Shown here piece after piece: positions 7,981-14,393 of a stretch of 16,895 bases of DNA (position 1 is the stretch's first letter; every line of letters starts with the position of its first letter). The DNA comes from an uncultured Lachnospiraceae bacterium (GTDB lineage: Bacteria; Bacillota; Clostridia; Lachnospirales; Lachnospiraceae). A model generated the notes under the pieces. It was not told the origin of the DNA. It saw only the letters and a program-made list of their open reading frames with translations, and ran no database searches. The stretch is taken from assembly GCA_937915975.1 (NCBI GenBank), contig CALGGL010000364.1, forward strand, positions 1 through 16,895, given 5' to 3'. The translations under genes and the position numbers were made by a program.

Positions 7981-9225
7981 CTAATCAATTTCTTCACAAC
8001 CAACAATTACAAATGCAAAATCATACGGATAAAACAAATATATTCCATCCTCCGAAAATGTACCTCTGTTATAAACACGTTCAAAATATCCTGTATATTT
8101 CATTTTTTTCTCTAATAAATCATTCTCATCAATATCAATTGATTTAATCACTTCACAAATCAATACGTCATTCTCAATTCCATCAGCAATTATTTTTATA
8201 GGTGAATCAAATCTGATACCATAAGCTGAAAATTGGACTCCATTCTGTTTTGATAATATTTCATCAATTTCCTTTTCATATATTTTTTTAGTTTCGTATA
8301 AACACGCATCCAAAACAACTATATCTTTATCAATTAATATTCCATTGGTAATTTCATTAGTATTGTCCTGATAATACTCTTCCATATCATCACATTCATC
8401 TTCAACAATGAAAGTCTCTGTTGAGGGTTCATCAATATGTATTATTTCAGTTTCTGTATTAAAATCATCAGTATATAAATCGACCATTTCATTTGTATTA
8501 ATTGTAATCGAATCATATTCCGATTGTTTTTCCTCTAAATCAACATATTCTGATTGTTTTTCTTCTAAGCCAACATATTCCGATTGTTTTTCCTCTAACC
8601 CAGCATATTCCGTTGTTAATATTTCTGAATCATTATATTCACTCTTTGTGTCATTTTCAGATACTTCAGCAAAAGTATCTTCAGTCTCAATCACCGAGTT
8701 TATTGATTCATTATCAGATTCCAACAGGATATCCTTGTCCCATCTGTCTCCTTCTATATTATCAGGTGTCAACTCAAGATCCACGTGATATGGTTTATAT
8801 CCATCAGAATAAACATTTAACTCATACGATCCATAATTCAAGCTAACAGAATATTCACCATCATTATCACAACAATCCTTATACAAAACTTCTCCATCTT
8901 TTTTTACAATCTCTATATTAATTTCCGACATATCATAAGTATCATCAAAGCCATCATTTTCATCTATTTTTTTATCATATTCAATTTTTATTTGTAATTT
9001 TCCATCAAATTCATTATTAAGTGGAATGCATATTGAAACCACAAAAGGAATGGCTTCCAAAACAACAGAATAAATTAATATTCTTATAATCCCTTTTTTA
9101 CCCATTTTCAAATTTAATATTTTATCCAAAACATCTAAAATCATTTTGAGGATTACAATTAGAAACGACGCTACAACAATATACAATATTTTATTAGATT
9201 GAATAAAATCGATTATACTAAACAT
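7981..9225 (-). CDS. Two-helix membrane protein with extracellular carboxypeptidase-regulatory-like domain and tandem 10-residue repeats
   Basis: This 414-residue protein has no family I can name. Two hydrophobic helices (about 12-32 and 45-69) are joined by a positive loop (KMGKKG), so both ends probably face outward. Residues 75-152 include DGEYSVSLNYGSYELNVYSDGY, typical of a carboxypeptidase-regulatory-like beta-sandwich. A long acidic Ser/Thr/Glu linker follows. It contains three tandem repeats, EYAGLEEKQS, EYVGLEEKQS and EYVDLEEKQS (207-236). The C-terminal part (about 296-414) looks like a separate compact domain ending FAFVIVGCEEID. The start is well supported by AGGAGGG. The gene is AT-rich, monocistronic, and has a likely promoter upstream. 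It could act at the surface as a stalked sensor or binding protein; that is only inference. Confidence 0.85.
   Translation of the reverse strand: MFSIIDFIQSNKILYIVVASFLIVILKMILDVLDKILNLKMGKKGIIRILIYSVVLEAIPFVVSICIPLNNEFDGKLQIKIEYDKKIDENDGFDDTYDMSEINIEIVKKDGEVLYKDCCDNDGEYSVSLNYGSYELNVYSDGYKPYHVDLELTPDNIEGDRWDKDILLESDNESINSVIETEDTFAEVSENDTKSEYNDSEILTTEYAGLEEKQSEYVGLEEKQSEYVDLEEKQSEYDSITINTNEMVDLYTDDFNTETEIIHIDEPSTETFIVEDECDDMEEYYQDNTNEITNGILIDKDIVVLDACLYETKKIYEKEIDEILSKQNGVQFSAYGIRFDSPIKIIADGIENDVLICEVIKSIDIDENDLLEKKMKYTGYFERVYNRGTFSEDGIYLFYPYDFAFVIVGCEEID
8521..8610 (-). repeat. Three tandem 30-bp repeats inside the membrane protein gene
   Basis: Units are 8521-8550, 8551-8580 and 8581-8610. 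They differ at a few positions only and each encodes one EY(A/V)(G/D)LEEKQS decapeptide. There is no spacer, so this is an in-frame minisatellite and not a CRISPR array. Copy number is likely to vary by slippage without breaking the frame. Confidence 0.95.
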
Positions 9226-9329
9226 ATTTCCCTCCTATCACAACAATATCACTTTACACTTCAGATACAATTCAAGTTTTAAGTAACAAAATGTATATAT
9301 TACAGGATATATATTCTTTCTCTATATAT

Positions 9330-9357
9330 ATAATAACATATTACTATATTAAGTCAA
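9330..9357 (-). promoter_or_regulatory. Promoter for the two-helix membrane protein
   Basis: On the minus strand TTGACT (9352-9357) and TATTAT (9330-9335) are separated by 16 bp. They lie about 105 bases upstream of the start codon at 9225. The leader contains only AT-rich sequence with no clear structure. Confidence 0.5.
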
Positions 9358-9463
9358 GTTAAATAATAATATTTGTACAATTCTACCAATTATAACAATC
9401 TCAAAAGCAGTCCAAATATTTTAAAACACAAAAAAACATGTAATTATACACCTAATTAATATT

Positions 9464-9508
9464 AAAAAAACAAACAAAGACAGAGACCAATTAAAAATGT
9501 TCTCTGTC
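9464..9508 (-). terminator. Rho-independent terminator of the RloAB-like operon
   Basis: The minus strand has GACAGAGA/TCTCTGTC arms (9501-9508 and 9479-9486) around a 14-base loop. They are followed by TTTGTTTGTTTTTTT. It lies about 105 bases after the RloB stop and before the promoter of the next gene. The 9226-9614 gap otherwise holds only that promoter and AT-rich DNA. Confidence 0.85.
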
Positions 9509-9614
9509 CTTAAATAATAATAAAATATTAAAGTATTCAAAATTCATACCTTTTCATAAAACCAGTATCATAAGAATCGAAAAATTCTCACTATATGATA
9601 TTTCCTGTATAGCC

Positions 9615-10490
9615 TTATTCAACTTCATATTTTTTCATTTTTTCAATCAATTTCCAAATATTACATCCAACATTATCAATCAACTCATACTCGTCTGATG
9701 AAAATTCTTTGGCTCTAGCTATCGCAACATCTATATTGGGCAAATAGTTTTTCTTAAAATTTATACCACTCTTACCATGATGTGCTTTTAAAGAAACTTC
9801 TTTACTCACAAAAGTATGGCTATCAGATACTTTCTTATTTTCACTAATTTTCAACATTTCATTTGCATATTCTTTTTTAACATCCGATAAGTGAAGTAGT
9901 AACCAAAATTCAAAACATGGATTCGAAATATAACAAGAGTAATTCTTTTCTTTACAATACTTAATGCATTCCATCATATTCAACTCCGAATGCGTTTGAA
10001 AGTCTCTATCAATAAGAATACCAAATTCATCCAATTCATTATTGTACTTTTGCAAATACTTTCTATAATTTAAATCATATCCTATCTTCAATAAATCTGT
10101 CAAAAATTCATTTTTTTGACTTTTAGTAATTCTATTTTCATCTTCTAAATAGGATTTTATAAAATCTACACCATATTTTTCAACAAATAAATCCGGAATA
10201 TCTTTAATTATTGATTCTTTTCCATTTTCACGCAACCTCAAATACTCTTCTAATAATTCAATAACCTGTTGCGGAGCACTCTTATTATCTTTTCGTCTTC
10301 TACTTAATACTTGAACATCCACAACAGCATTTATTCCCAATTTATGTCTATTTGCTGATATTCCTTCAAAGTATTCTTTCTCTGTAGCATTCCCCTCAAC
10401 AGATAAGAAAAAAATCTTTTGAGGCTCGACTTTATCATTTTCATCTTCGCGTTCAAATGCATTGGAGCTTAGTCTAAATCTATTCTTCAT
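9615..10490 (-). CDS. rloB: RloB-family protein (AbiLii-like, TOPRIM-like putative nuclease)
   Basis: Second gene of a probable defence operon, 291 residues from the ATG at 10490. That start has GGAGGAAATTT directly before it and overlaps the ATPase stop by 11 bases. An upstream ATG at 10577 lies inside the ATPase gene and lacks a ribosome site, so I reject it. Visible family features are FLSVEGNATEKEYF (Glu32, Glu37), ILIDRD with Asp161/Asp163, and the RloB hallmark SNPCFEFWLLLHL (189-201). A C-terminal LKAHHGKSGINFKKNY block follows. The Glu...Asp-x-Asp layout resembles a TOPRIM metal site, as in OLD-type nucleases. RloB partners with RloA-type ATPases, and the lactococcal abortive-infection pair AbiLi/AbiLii has a similar layout. 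Nuclease activity is inferred. Confidence 0.88.
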   Translation of the reverse strand: MKNRFRLSSNAFEREDENDKVEPQKIFFLSVEGNATEKEYFEGISANRHKLGINAVVDVQVLSRRRKDNKSAPQQVIELLEEYLRLRENGKESIIKDIPDLFVEKYGVDFIKSYLEDENRITKSQKNEFLTDLLKIGYDLNYRKYLQKYNNELDEFGILIDRDFQTHSELNMMECIKYCKEKNYSCYISNPCFEFWLLLHLSDVKKEYANEMLKISENKKVSDSHTFVSKEVSLKAHHGKSGINFKKNYLPNIDVAIARAKEFSSDEYELIDNVGCNIWKLIEKMKKYEVE

Positions 10491-11856
10491 AAATTTCCTC
10501 CAATACATAATTATCATCAAATACTGGTATTGCTCCATATCTGCCAAGCAAATACTCTTTATCAATTTTTTTATCAAATCTTTCTTTAAACTTATTTAAA
10601 GAAAATACTTTCGAACTATGATCGTCCTGACGTTCAACAAACCATATTTCATCTTGTCTTAAAAGTTCCAAGTCTAATAAATTTGAATCATGCGTTGTTG
10701 CAATCAATTGACAATCCTTCTCCTTCACTACTTCATAAAATAATTCTAAAAAATTTCTTGTTAGATTTGTATGCAAACTTCTATCAATTTCGTCAATTAA
10801 AATCAAACTTGCTTTTCTGTTCACATAAAATAAAGGAATCAAGTCAAACAATCTCTTTGTTCCATCAGATTCATCATTATAATCAAACATATCATCAGTA
10901 TTTCCATGATTCATTGATAATGTATTGTATACCAAATTACCATTCTCATCTTTCCTAAGCTCAAACACTTGCTCGTCTACTTTAAACATAATTGGATGTT
11001 CATTTGCAGCATTTGATATATCTATCTTTATTTTTTCTGCCTCTTCCCTTGGTATACTATCCAAAACTTTATAAAAATCCATCTCTCGGCTACCACCCTC
11101 AACAGATTCAATTCCTGTATCAAAATAACTCATTAAACTAGAAAAAAACAATTTTTTATCTTCATCTACAGCAACTTGATTCAATCCACTGTATTTTGAA
11201 TTAGGAAATAAAATAATAATATCTTCAAACCATTCATATATTCTTTTAATTTCTGCAAATATTCCAACTTTTTTATTTGCACGCAAAGCTATATCGCTTA
11301 ATATGGTCTTTTTCTTGTATGCCTCTGATATATTTTCCGAAAAACCTTCTAAGTAAAAATCCATTCTATTACGATCTTCTATATTTGAATATTCCACCTC
11401 ACTTTCTGTGTGGCTAATATTGTTGTCATCTACCTCACGATTAAAAATATATAACTCCTTACCAGAATTATCTATTCTTATCAACCATTCACTTAGTATT
11501 ATTTTTTCTAAATAAGATATCGCTATTCCATATGAATACTCAAAGTCTCCAACCATAATCCTGTATTCAAATATCCCCGGTTCCTTATACATATTACCAT
11601 CAATGCGAAAATGGCTTTTACTTAAATTAACTTTATCCAATCCTGTTAACACTATCTCACGAGAAAAACGTATTGCTTTGACTAAATTACTTTTTCCACC
11701 AGCATTAGCGCCGAAAACCAATCCGCTTTTTAATATTCTTTTACCCCTTTTAAGTGCAACATGCGACTTATGTCTTATTATTTTACTAGCTTCAAATGAT
11801 ATTTTTTGTCTATCCTTAAATGATTTATAATTACCTACAGAAAATCCAACCAACAT
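10480..11856 (-). CDS. RloA/AbiLi-like AAA (OLD-type) ATPase
   Basis: This is an SMC/OLD-type ATP-binding protein of the AAA_21 group, 458 residues from the preferred start at 11856. That ATG has GAGGG seven bases upstream. Two other ATGs (11862, 11874) are too close to or before this site. Walker A is GANAGGKS (49-56). A signature-like SDGTKRLFDLIPLFY occurs before Walker B LILIDEID (about 351-358), and the switch His is in ATTHDSN (about 389). The tail contains GRYGAIPVF, a block I associate with RloA/AbiLi proteins. The gene overlaps the RloB gene by 11 bases, so both are made together. The pair is expected to act as an ATPase sensor with an effector that blocks phage, but that is inferred from family association. 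A near-consensus promoter lies directly upstream. Confidence 0.9.
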   Translation of the reverse strand: MLVGFSVGNYKSFKDRQKISFEASKIIRHKSHVALKRGKRILKSGLVFGANAGGKSNLVKAIRFSREIVLTGLDKVNLSKSHFRIDGNMYKEPGIFEYRIMVGDFEYSYGIAISYLEKIILSEWLIRIDNSGKELYIFNREVDDNNISHTESEVEYSNIEDRNRMDFYLEGFSENISEAYKKKTILSDIALRANKKVGIFAEIKRIYEWFEDIIILFPNSKYSGLNQVAVDEDKKLFFSSLMSYFDTGIESVEGGSREMDFYKVLDSIPREEAEKIKIDISNAANEHPIMFKVDEQVFELRKDENGNLVYNTLSMNHGNTDDMFDYNDESDGTKRLFDLIPLFYVNRKASLILIDEIDRSLHTNLTRNFLELFYEVVKEKDCQLIATTHDSNLLDLELLRQDEIWFVERQDDHSSKVFSLNKFKERFDKKIDKEYLLGRYGAIPVFDDNYVLEEIYEE

Positions 11857-11890
11857 ACCCATGCCCTCTTTCATATACTTAATATACGTG

Positions 11891-11920
11891 ATTATAATGT
11901 GATTTATTCACTTTTGTCAA
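11891..11920 (-). promoter_or_regulatory. Near-consensus promoter of the RloAB-like operon
   Basis: On the minus strand TTGACA (11915-11920) and TATAAT (11891-11896) are separated by 18 bp. Both hexamers match the sigma-A consensus exactly. The predicted transcript begins about 30 bases before the ATPase start. The spacer contains a TGTGA-N5-TCAC dyad (11898-11911), a natural place for a repressor. Confidence 0.8.
11898..11911. promoter_or_regulatory. Operator-like dyad TGTGA-N5-TCAC, copy 1
   Basis: TGTGATTTATTCAC lies between the -10 and -35 boxes of the ATPase promoter. A second, fully symmetrical copy lies 72 bp away centre to centre. The cognate protein is unknown, and no helix-turn-helix gene lies next to it. 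Confidence 0.45.
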
Positions 11921-11969
11921 TACGAATTCTTATTTGTTTCTTGTTTTTTATAAATCGTTTTTATTCTTT

Positions 11970-11984
11970 TGTGATTTTTTCACA
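11970..11984. promoter_or_regulatory. Operator-like dyad TGTGA-N5-TCACA, copy 2
   Basis: TGTGATTTTTTCACA is a perfect dyad with 5-base arms, six bases upstream of the -35 box of the rightward promoter candidate. It has the same architecture as the copy in the ATPase promoter. It resembles a CRP half-site pair but the spacing is one base shorter. Confidence 0.45.
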
Positions 11985-11990
11985 TTTATA

Positions 11991-12019
11991 TTGACTTATT
12001 GTATTTATTATGTTATTTT
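11991..12019 (+). promoter_or_regulatory. Promoter candidate for the small-gene cassette
   Basis: TTGACT (11991-11996) and TATTTT (12014-12019) are 17 bp apart on the plus strand. The -35 is good and the -10 is weak. It would give a leader of about 200 nt before the 85-residue gene. Confidence 0.4.
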
Positions 12020-12025
12020 TTGTAT

Positions 12026-12225
12026 AGGAGTATTAGCACTCTATCTAGTGGTATGCTGATAAAAAGATAAAAAGATGGTCTTGATGACCATCCTTTTAGA
12101 ATGAACTTGCTTTCACAAATTCAAAGTCGCATTTGAATAATAACATATTCTTATTTAGAATTCAATCATTTTAAAAGGTTAATTTTTATCTCGACTCCTA
12201 ATATATTATAAAGGAGGCGAAATCT
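12026..12225 (+). promoter_or_regulatory. Structured 5' leader of the small-gene cassette
   Basis: Three hairpins are visible. The first is GATGGTC/GACCATC with a 5-base loop (12074-12092). The second is ATTCAAA/TTTGAAT with a 6-base loop (12119-12138). The third pairs CGACTCCT (12192-12199) with AGGAGGCG (12212-12219), with one mismatch, and would cover the ribosome site of the next gene. Together they could make translation or read-through conditional. I do not recognise a known riboswitch class. Confidence 0.35.
12056..12097 (-). terminator. Minus-strand terminator-like hairpin
   Basis: The GATGGTC/GACCATC stem (12074-12080, 12086-12092) is followed on the minus strand by TTTTTATCTTTTT, a strong U-tract. 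On the plus strand only CTTTT follows. It could stop leftward antisense transcription from the integrase side before the ATPase promoter, and act weakly as an attenuator rightward. Confidence 0.5.
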
Positions 12226-12483
12226 ATGGAATTTGATGGTGCAAAGATCAGAGAGCAAGGTGTAACATTTGCTATTGCTGTAGTAAAGCCATATGTTCTT
12301 ACAAGTTCTTCAAAAGAACAAATACGTGCAAGTTTTTTACCATTTTTTGGAAATATTCCCATTATATTGATGGCTCAAAATTCTCGTGGTGTTCCAACAT
12401 ATGATGGTAGAAAAGATATTGTACATTTTCTTGCAAATATTAATCCTGCAAGAATTCCTTGGAAACACTATACAACTACTTAA
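12226..12483 (+). CDS. Unrecognised 85-residue conserved-looking protein
   Basis: I cannot name a family. The protein has no signal peptide, membrane segment or helix-turn-helix. Hydrophobic strands (VTFAIAVVKPYVL, about 13-25, and IPIILMAQ, about 44-51) alternate with charged helical segments and a motif RGVPTYDGRKDIVHFLANI (54-72). It ends IPWKHYTTT. The pattern suggests a compact alpha/beta cytoplasmic fold. The ribosome site AAAGGAGG is excellent, eight bases before the ATG. It is followed after 20 bases by a DUF2188 gene, and both are divergent from the RloAB-like operon. Codon use is AT-rich like the island. Possible roles are a regulator, an immunity-like protein or an accessory factor of the neighbouring defence pair; none can be chosen from sequence. 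Confidence 0.8.
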   Translation: MEFDGAKIREQGVTFAIAVVKPYVLTSSSKEQIRASFLPFFGNIPIILMAQNSRGVPTYDGRKDIVHFLANINPARIPWKHYTTT

Positions 12484-12503
12484 ACAAAGAAAGGACTTTA
12501 ATT

Positions 12504-12731
12504 ATGGCAAACCAACACATAATACTAAAAAATGGGCAATGGCAGGTAAAACGTGAAAATTCTACTAGAGCAACAAAAAACTTTAAGACTCAAAAAGAAG
12601 CTATTTCTTATGCTCGTAATATTGCCATTAACCAGCAAAGCGAACTAGTAATCCATGGTAGAAATGGGCGGATTCGTGATAAGGACAGCTACGGCAACGA
12701 TCCTTGTCCACCAAAAGATACACGATACTAA
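12504..12731 (+). CDS. DUF2188 family protein
   Basis: This 75-residue cytoplasmic protein begins MANQHIILKNGQWQVKREN, preceded by AAAGGA eight bases upstream. An upstream ATG at 12459 overlaps the preceding gene and has no ribosome site. The layout matches DUF2188: a short beta-hairpin (GQWQVKRE), an aligned FKTQKEAISYARNIA helix, then SELVIHGRNGRIRDKDSYGNDP at the C-terminus. Function in this family is not established to my knowledge. It forms an operon with the 85-residue gene and ends in a clear terminator. Confidence 0.87.
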   Translation: MANQHIILKNGQWQVKRENSTRATKNFKTQKEAISYARNIAINQQSELVIHGRNGRIRDKDSYGNDPCPPKDTRY

Positions 12732-12743
12732 GTTGAATATTAG

Positions 12744-12774
12744 CAGCGACTGTTTTATCAGTCGCTGTTTTCCA
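12744..12774 (+). terminator. Rho-independent terminator of the small-gene cassette
   Basis: A perfect 9-bp stem CAGCGACTG/CAGTCGCTG with loop TTTTAT (12744-12767) is followed by TTTTCC. It lies 13 bases after the DUF2188 stop. Confidence 0.88.
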
Positions 12775-12806
12775 TTTATTTAAAACAGTGTCTATCTCAT
12801 AAATAT

Positions 12807-12862
12807 TTGTTGTAATCAACATTACTACAATACTTCTCAATACTTAATATATTAAGAAGTAT
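12807..12862. repeat. Nested inverted repeats downstream of the integrase
   Basis: Two adjacent structures are present. The first is a 10-bp arm pair with one mismatch around CAAC (TTGTTGTAAT/ATTACTACAA, 12807-12830). The second is ATACTTCT/AGAAGTAT (12830-12837, 12855-12862), overlapping the perfect palindrome CTTAATATATTAAG (12843-12856). Their position about 100 bases beyond the integrase stop makes recombinase-binding or element-end sites conceivable. No direct-repeat partner is visible in the window. Confidence 0.4.
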
Positions 12863-12962
12863 AACGATTTTCAGATATATTTGAACTAAAAAATACATTA
12901 CATCCATCTCAAGTAACTATAATATATCATATCTTTACTAATAATTTTCAATTTAGCCAAAA

Positions 12963-14159
12963 CTATTTCCCAAACATCACACCCTCAAGCGCTTCCATTG
13001 ATTTATTAATACCATCTTGAGTGGCATCTGCATATATATTTAAGGTGGTACTTATATCCGCATGCCCTAGTATGCTTTGAATCGCTTTTAAATCGTCAGA
13101 ATTCTTGCACAACTGAGTTGCAAATGTATGCCTTAACTGATGTGTGGTAAATTCGGATATAGGATTGTCCGGATGTTCTTGATTGTATTCTCTGACAATC
13201 TGTTTAATCTGGGTTGCTACATTTTCCCTTGTATGTAGCTTACCACGTTCGGAAACAAATACAAAGTTTGAATATCCATCAACTATAGGTTGAGTTATCC
13301 CCAGAGCAAGCTGTTTTTCTTTTTCGGCAAAAAGAGCCTTCCTTACGTCTGAAAGCATAGGTATTTTCCTATTACCAGCAAAAGACTTAGGACGTTTTAT
13401 AATTTGTTTATAGTGACCGTCAATTTTTATGTAAGCGACAGAGTGATTAATACTTATTATATTATTTTTAAAGTCCAAATCTTCCCATCTAATGCCTAAA
13501 GCCTCACCAACTCTGCATCCCGTACCTAAAAGAAAAATTAGAAGATTTTTAATATTTTGATGCTTCGCCGAGTTCATAGCATAATTAATAAATGCAATTT
13601 GCTCATCCTCATTAAGTGCACATACCTTAGTCGGTCTCTCTCCACACTCACGTTTTATCTCTCCAATCACACCACGAGCCGGATTTTTTAAAATAATATC
13701 ATCATAAACCGCCATCTCAAGCATTGGCAGCAGTATACAATCAATGCGTGCCAATGTTGAAACGCTTAAATGTTTTTCGCCGGAGAGCAAATCAAGATAA
13801 AAGCCCTTAATCATTGAGCGTTTAATGTCTTTCAATCTGATATTTCCTATTTTATCACGTATGTAACTGTTATAGGTTATAGTCATAGTATAAAATGTAG
13901 TCTGCTGCACAGTTTTTTTCTTATTTTCGAGATAAACCTTAGCCAAATCGTTAAGCATTATCTTTTGCTTATCCACATTTAAGCCTTTGCTTATATTATC
14001 AAAATATTCTTCTTCCTTTAAACGCAGTTCTTTTAGTGTTGGAGCATAAATAGTATGTCTTTTTTTATCTTTCGTTATACGAAACATATATGTACCGTCT
14101 TTACGCTGGCTTTCGCCTTTCCTCAAAATACGCTTTCTGCTATCCATTCTCTTTTCCAT
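12963..14159 (-). CDS. int: Tn916-type tyrosine recombinase (integrase)
   Basis: Site-specific recombinase for integration and excision of the element, 398 residues, the length of Tn916 Int. An N-terminal arm-binding domain (RKGESQRKDGTYMFRITKD, about 13-31) is followed by a SAM-like core-binding domain (about 65-165) and the catalytic domain. All catalytic residues are present: R216 (GTGCRVGEALG), K258 (RPKSFAGNRKIP), H340 and R343 (HQLRHTFA), H366 (LGHADISTT) and nucleophile Y376 (LNIYADAT). The start is supported by GAGAGG. It is divergent from a ribbon-helix-helix gene and has a promoter whose spacer contains a palindrome also found 42 bp away. The gene appears intact and functional. Confidence 0.97.
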   Translation of the reverse strand: MEKRMDSRKRILRKGESQRKDGTYMFRITKDKKRHTIYAPTLKELRLKEEEYFDNISKGLNVDKQKIMLNDLAKVYLENKKKTVQQTTFYTMTITYNSYIRDKIGNIRLKDIKRSMIKGFYLDLLSGEKHLSVSTLARIDCILLPMLEMAVYDDIILKNPARGVIGEIKRECGERPTKVCALNEDEQIAFINYAMNSAKHQNIKNLLIFLLGTGCRVGEALGIRWEDLDFKNNIISINHSVAYIKIDGHYKQIIKRPKSFAGNRKIPMLSDVRKALFAEKEKQLALGITQPIVDGYSNFVFVSERGKLHTRENVATQIKQIVREYNQEHPDNPISEFTTHQLRHTFATQLCKNSDDLKAIQSILGHADISTTLNIYADATQDGINKSMEALEGVMFGK

Positions 14160-14236
14160 CTTAATCCTCTCAATAATTATCTTTTTAAAATTAATTTCCT
14201 TTTTTGACCTTTTTTATTTACTGTTCTCTTAACAAT

Positions 14237-14265
14237 ATATTAATATGTGCACATAGATATTTCAA
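14237..14265 (-). promoter_or_regulatory. Integrase promoter with embedded operator
   Basis: On the minus strand TTGAAA (14260-14265) and TAATAT (14237-14242) are exactly 17 bp apart. They lie about 80 bases upstream of the int start. The 12-bp palindrome TATGTGCACATA (14244-14255) fills the spacer, so a bound protein would block RNA polymerase. Confidence 0.6.
14244..14255. promoter_or_regulatory. Palindromic operator TATGTGCACATA, copy 1
   Basis: A perfect 12-bp palindrome inside the integrase promoter spacer. An identical copy lies 42 bp away centre to centre, which is four DNA turns. Confidence 0.65.
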
Positions 14266-14285
14266 TTCGCATTCTTTACAAAATA

Positions 14286-14297
14286 TATGTGCACATA
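14286..14297. promoter_or_regulatory. Palindromic operator TATGTGCACATA, copy 2
   Basis: A second perfect copy, extended by two more paired bases on each side (TATATGTGCACATATA, 14284-14299). It lies about 38 bases upstream of the -35 box of the RHH gene, on the same face of the helix as copy 1. Confidence 0.65.
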
Positions 14298-14334
14298 TAC
14301 GACAGTTATTGTACATTATATACAACTATATTAT

Positions 14335-14363
14335 TTGACTTTTAAAATACTATTTAGTATCAT
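14335..14363 (+). promoter_or_regulatory. Promoter of the ribbon-helix-helix gene
   Basis: TTGACT (14335-14340) and TATCAT (14358-14363) are 17 bp apart on the plus strand, about 30 bases before the start codon. The match to sigma-A consensus is good. Confidence 0.6.
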
Positions 14364-14393
14364 AAATTTACATAAATAATAAGGAGCACTGCC

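Noticed and set aside
8521..8610. CRISPR-like regular 30-bp repeats
   Set aside because: The units are directly adjacent with no spacers and stay in frame in a long coding sequence, so they are a coding minisatellite.
10491..10577. Longer 320-residue start for the RloB protein
   Set aside because: The extra 29 residues lie inside the ATPase gene and lack a ribosome site, while the ATG at 10490 has GGAGG at the right distance and begins at the family's usual N-terminus.
11898..11984. CRP-binding sites
   Set aside because: The half-sites resemble the CRP consensus, but the spacer is five and not six bases, and classical cAMP-CRP control is not expected in Clostridia.
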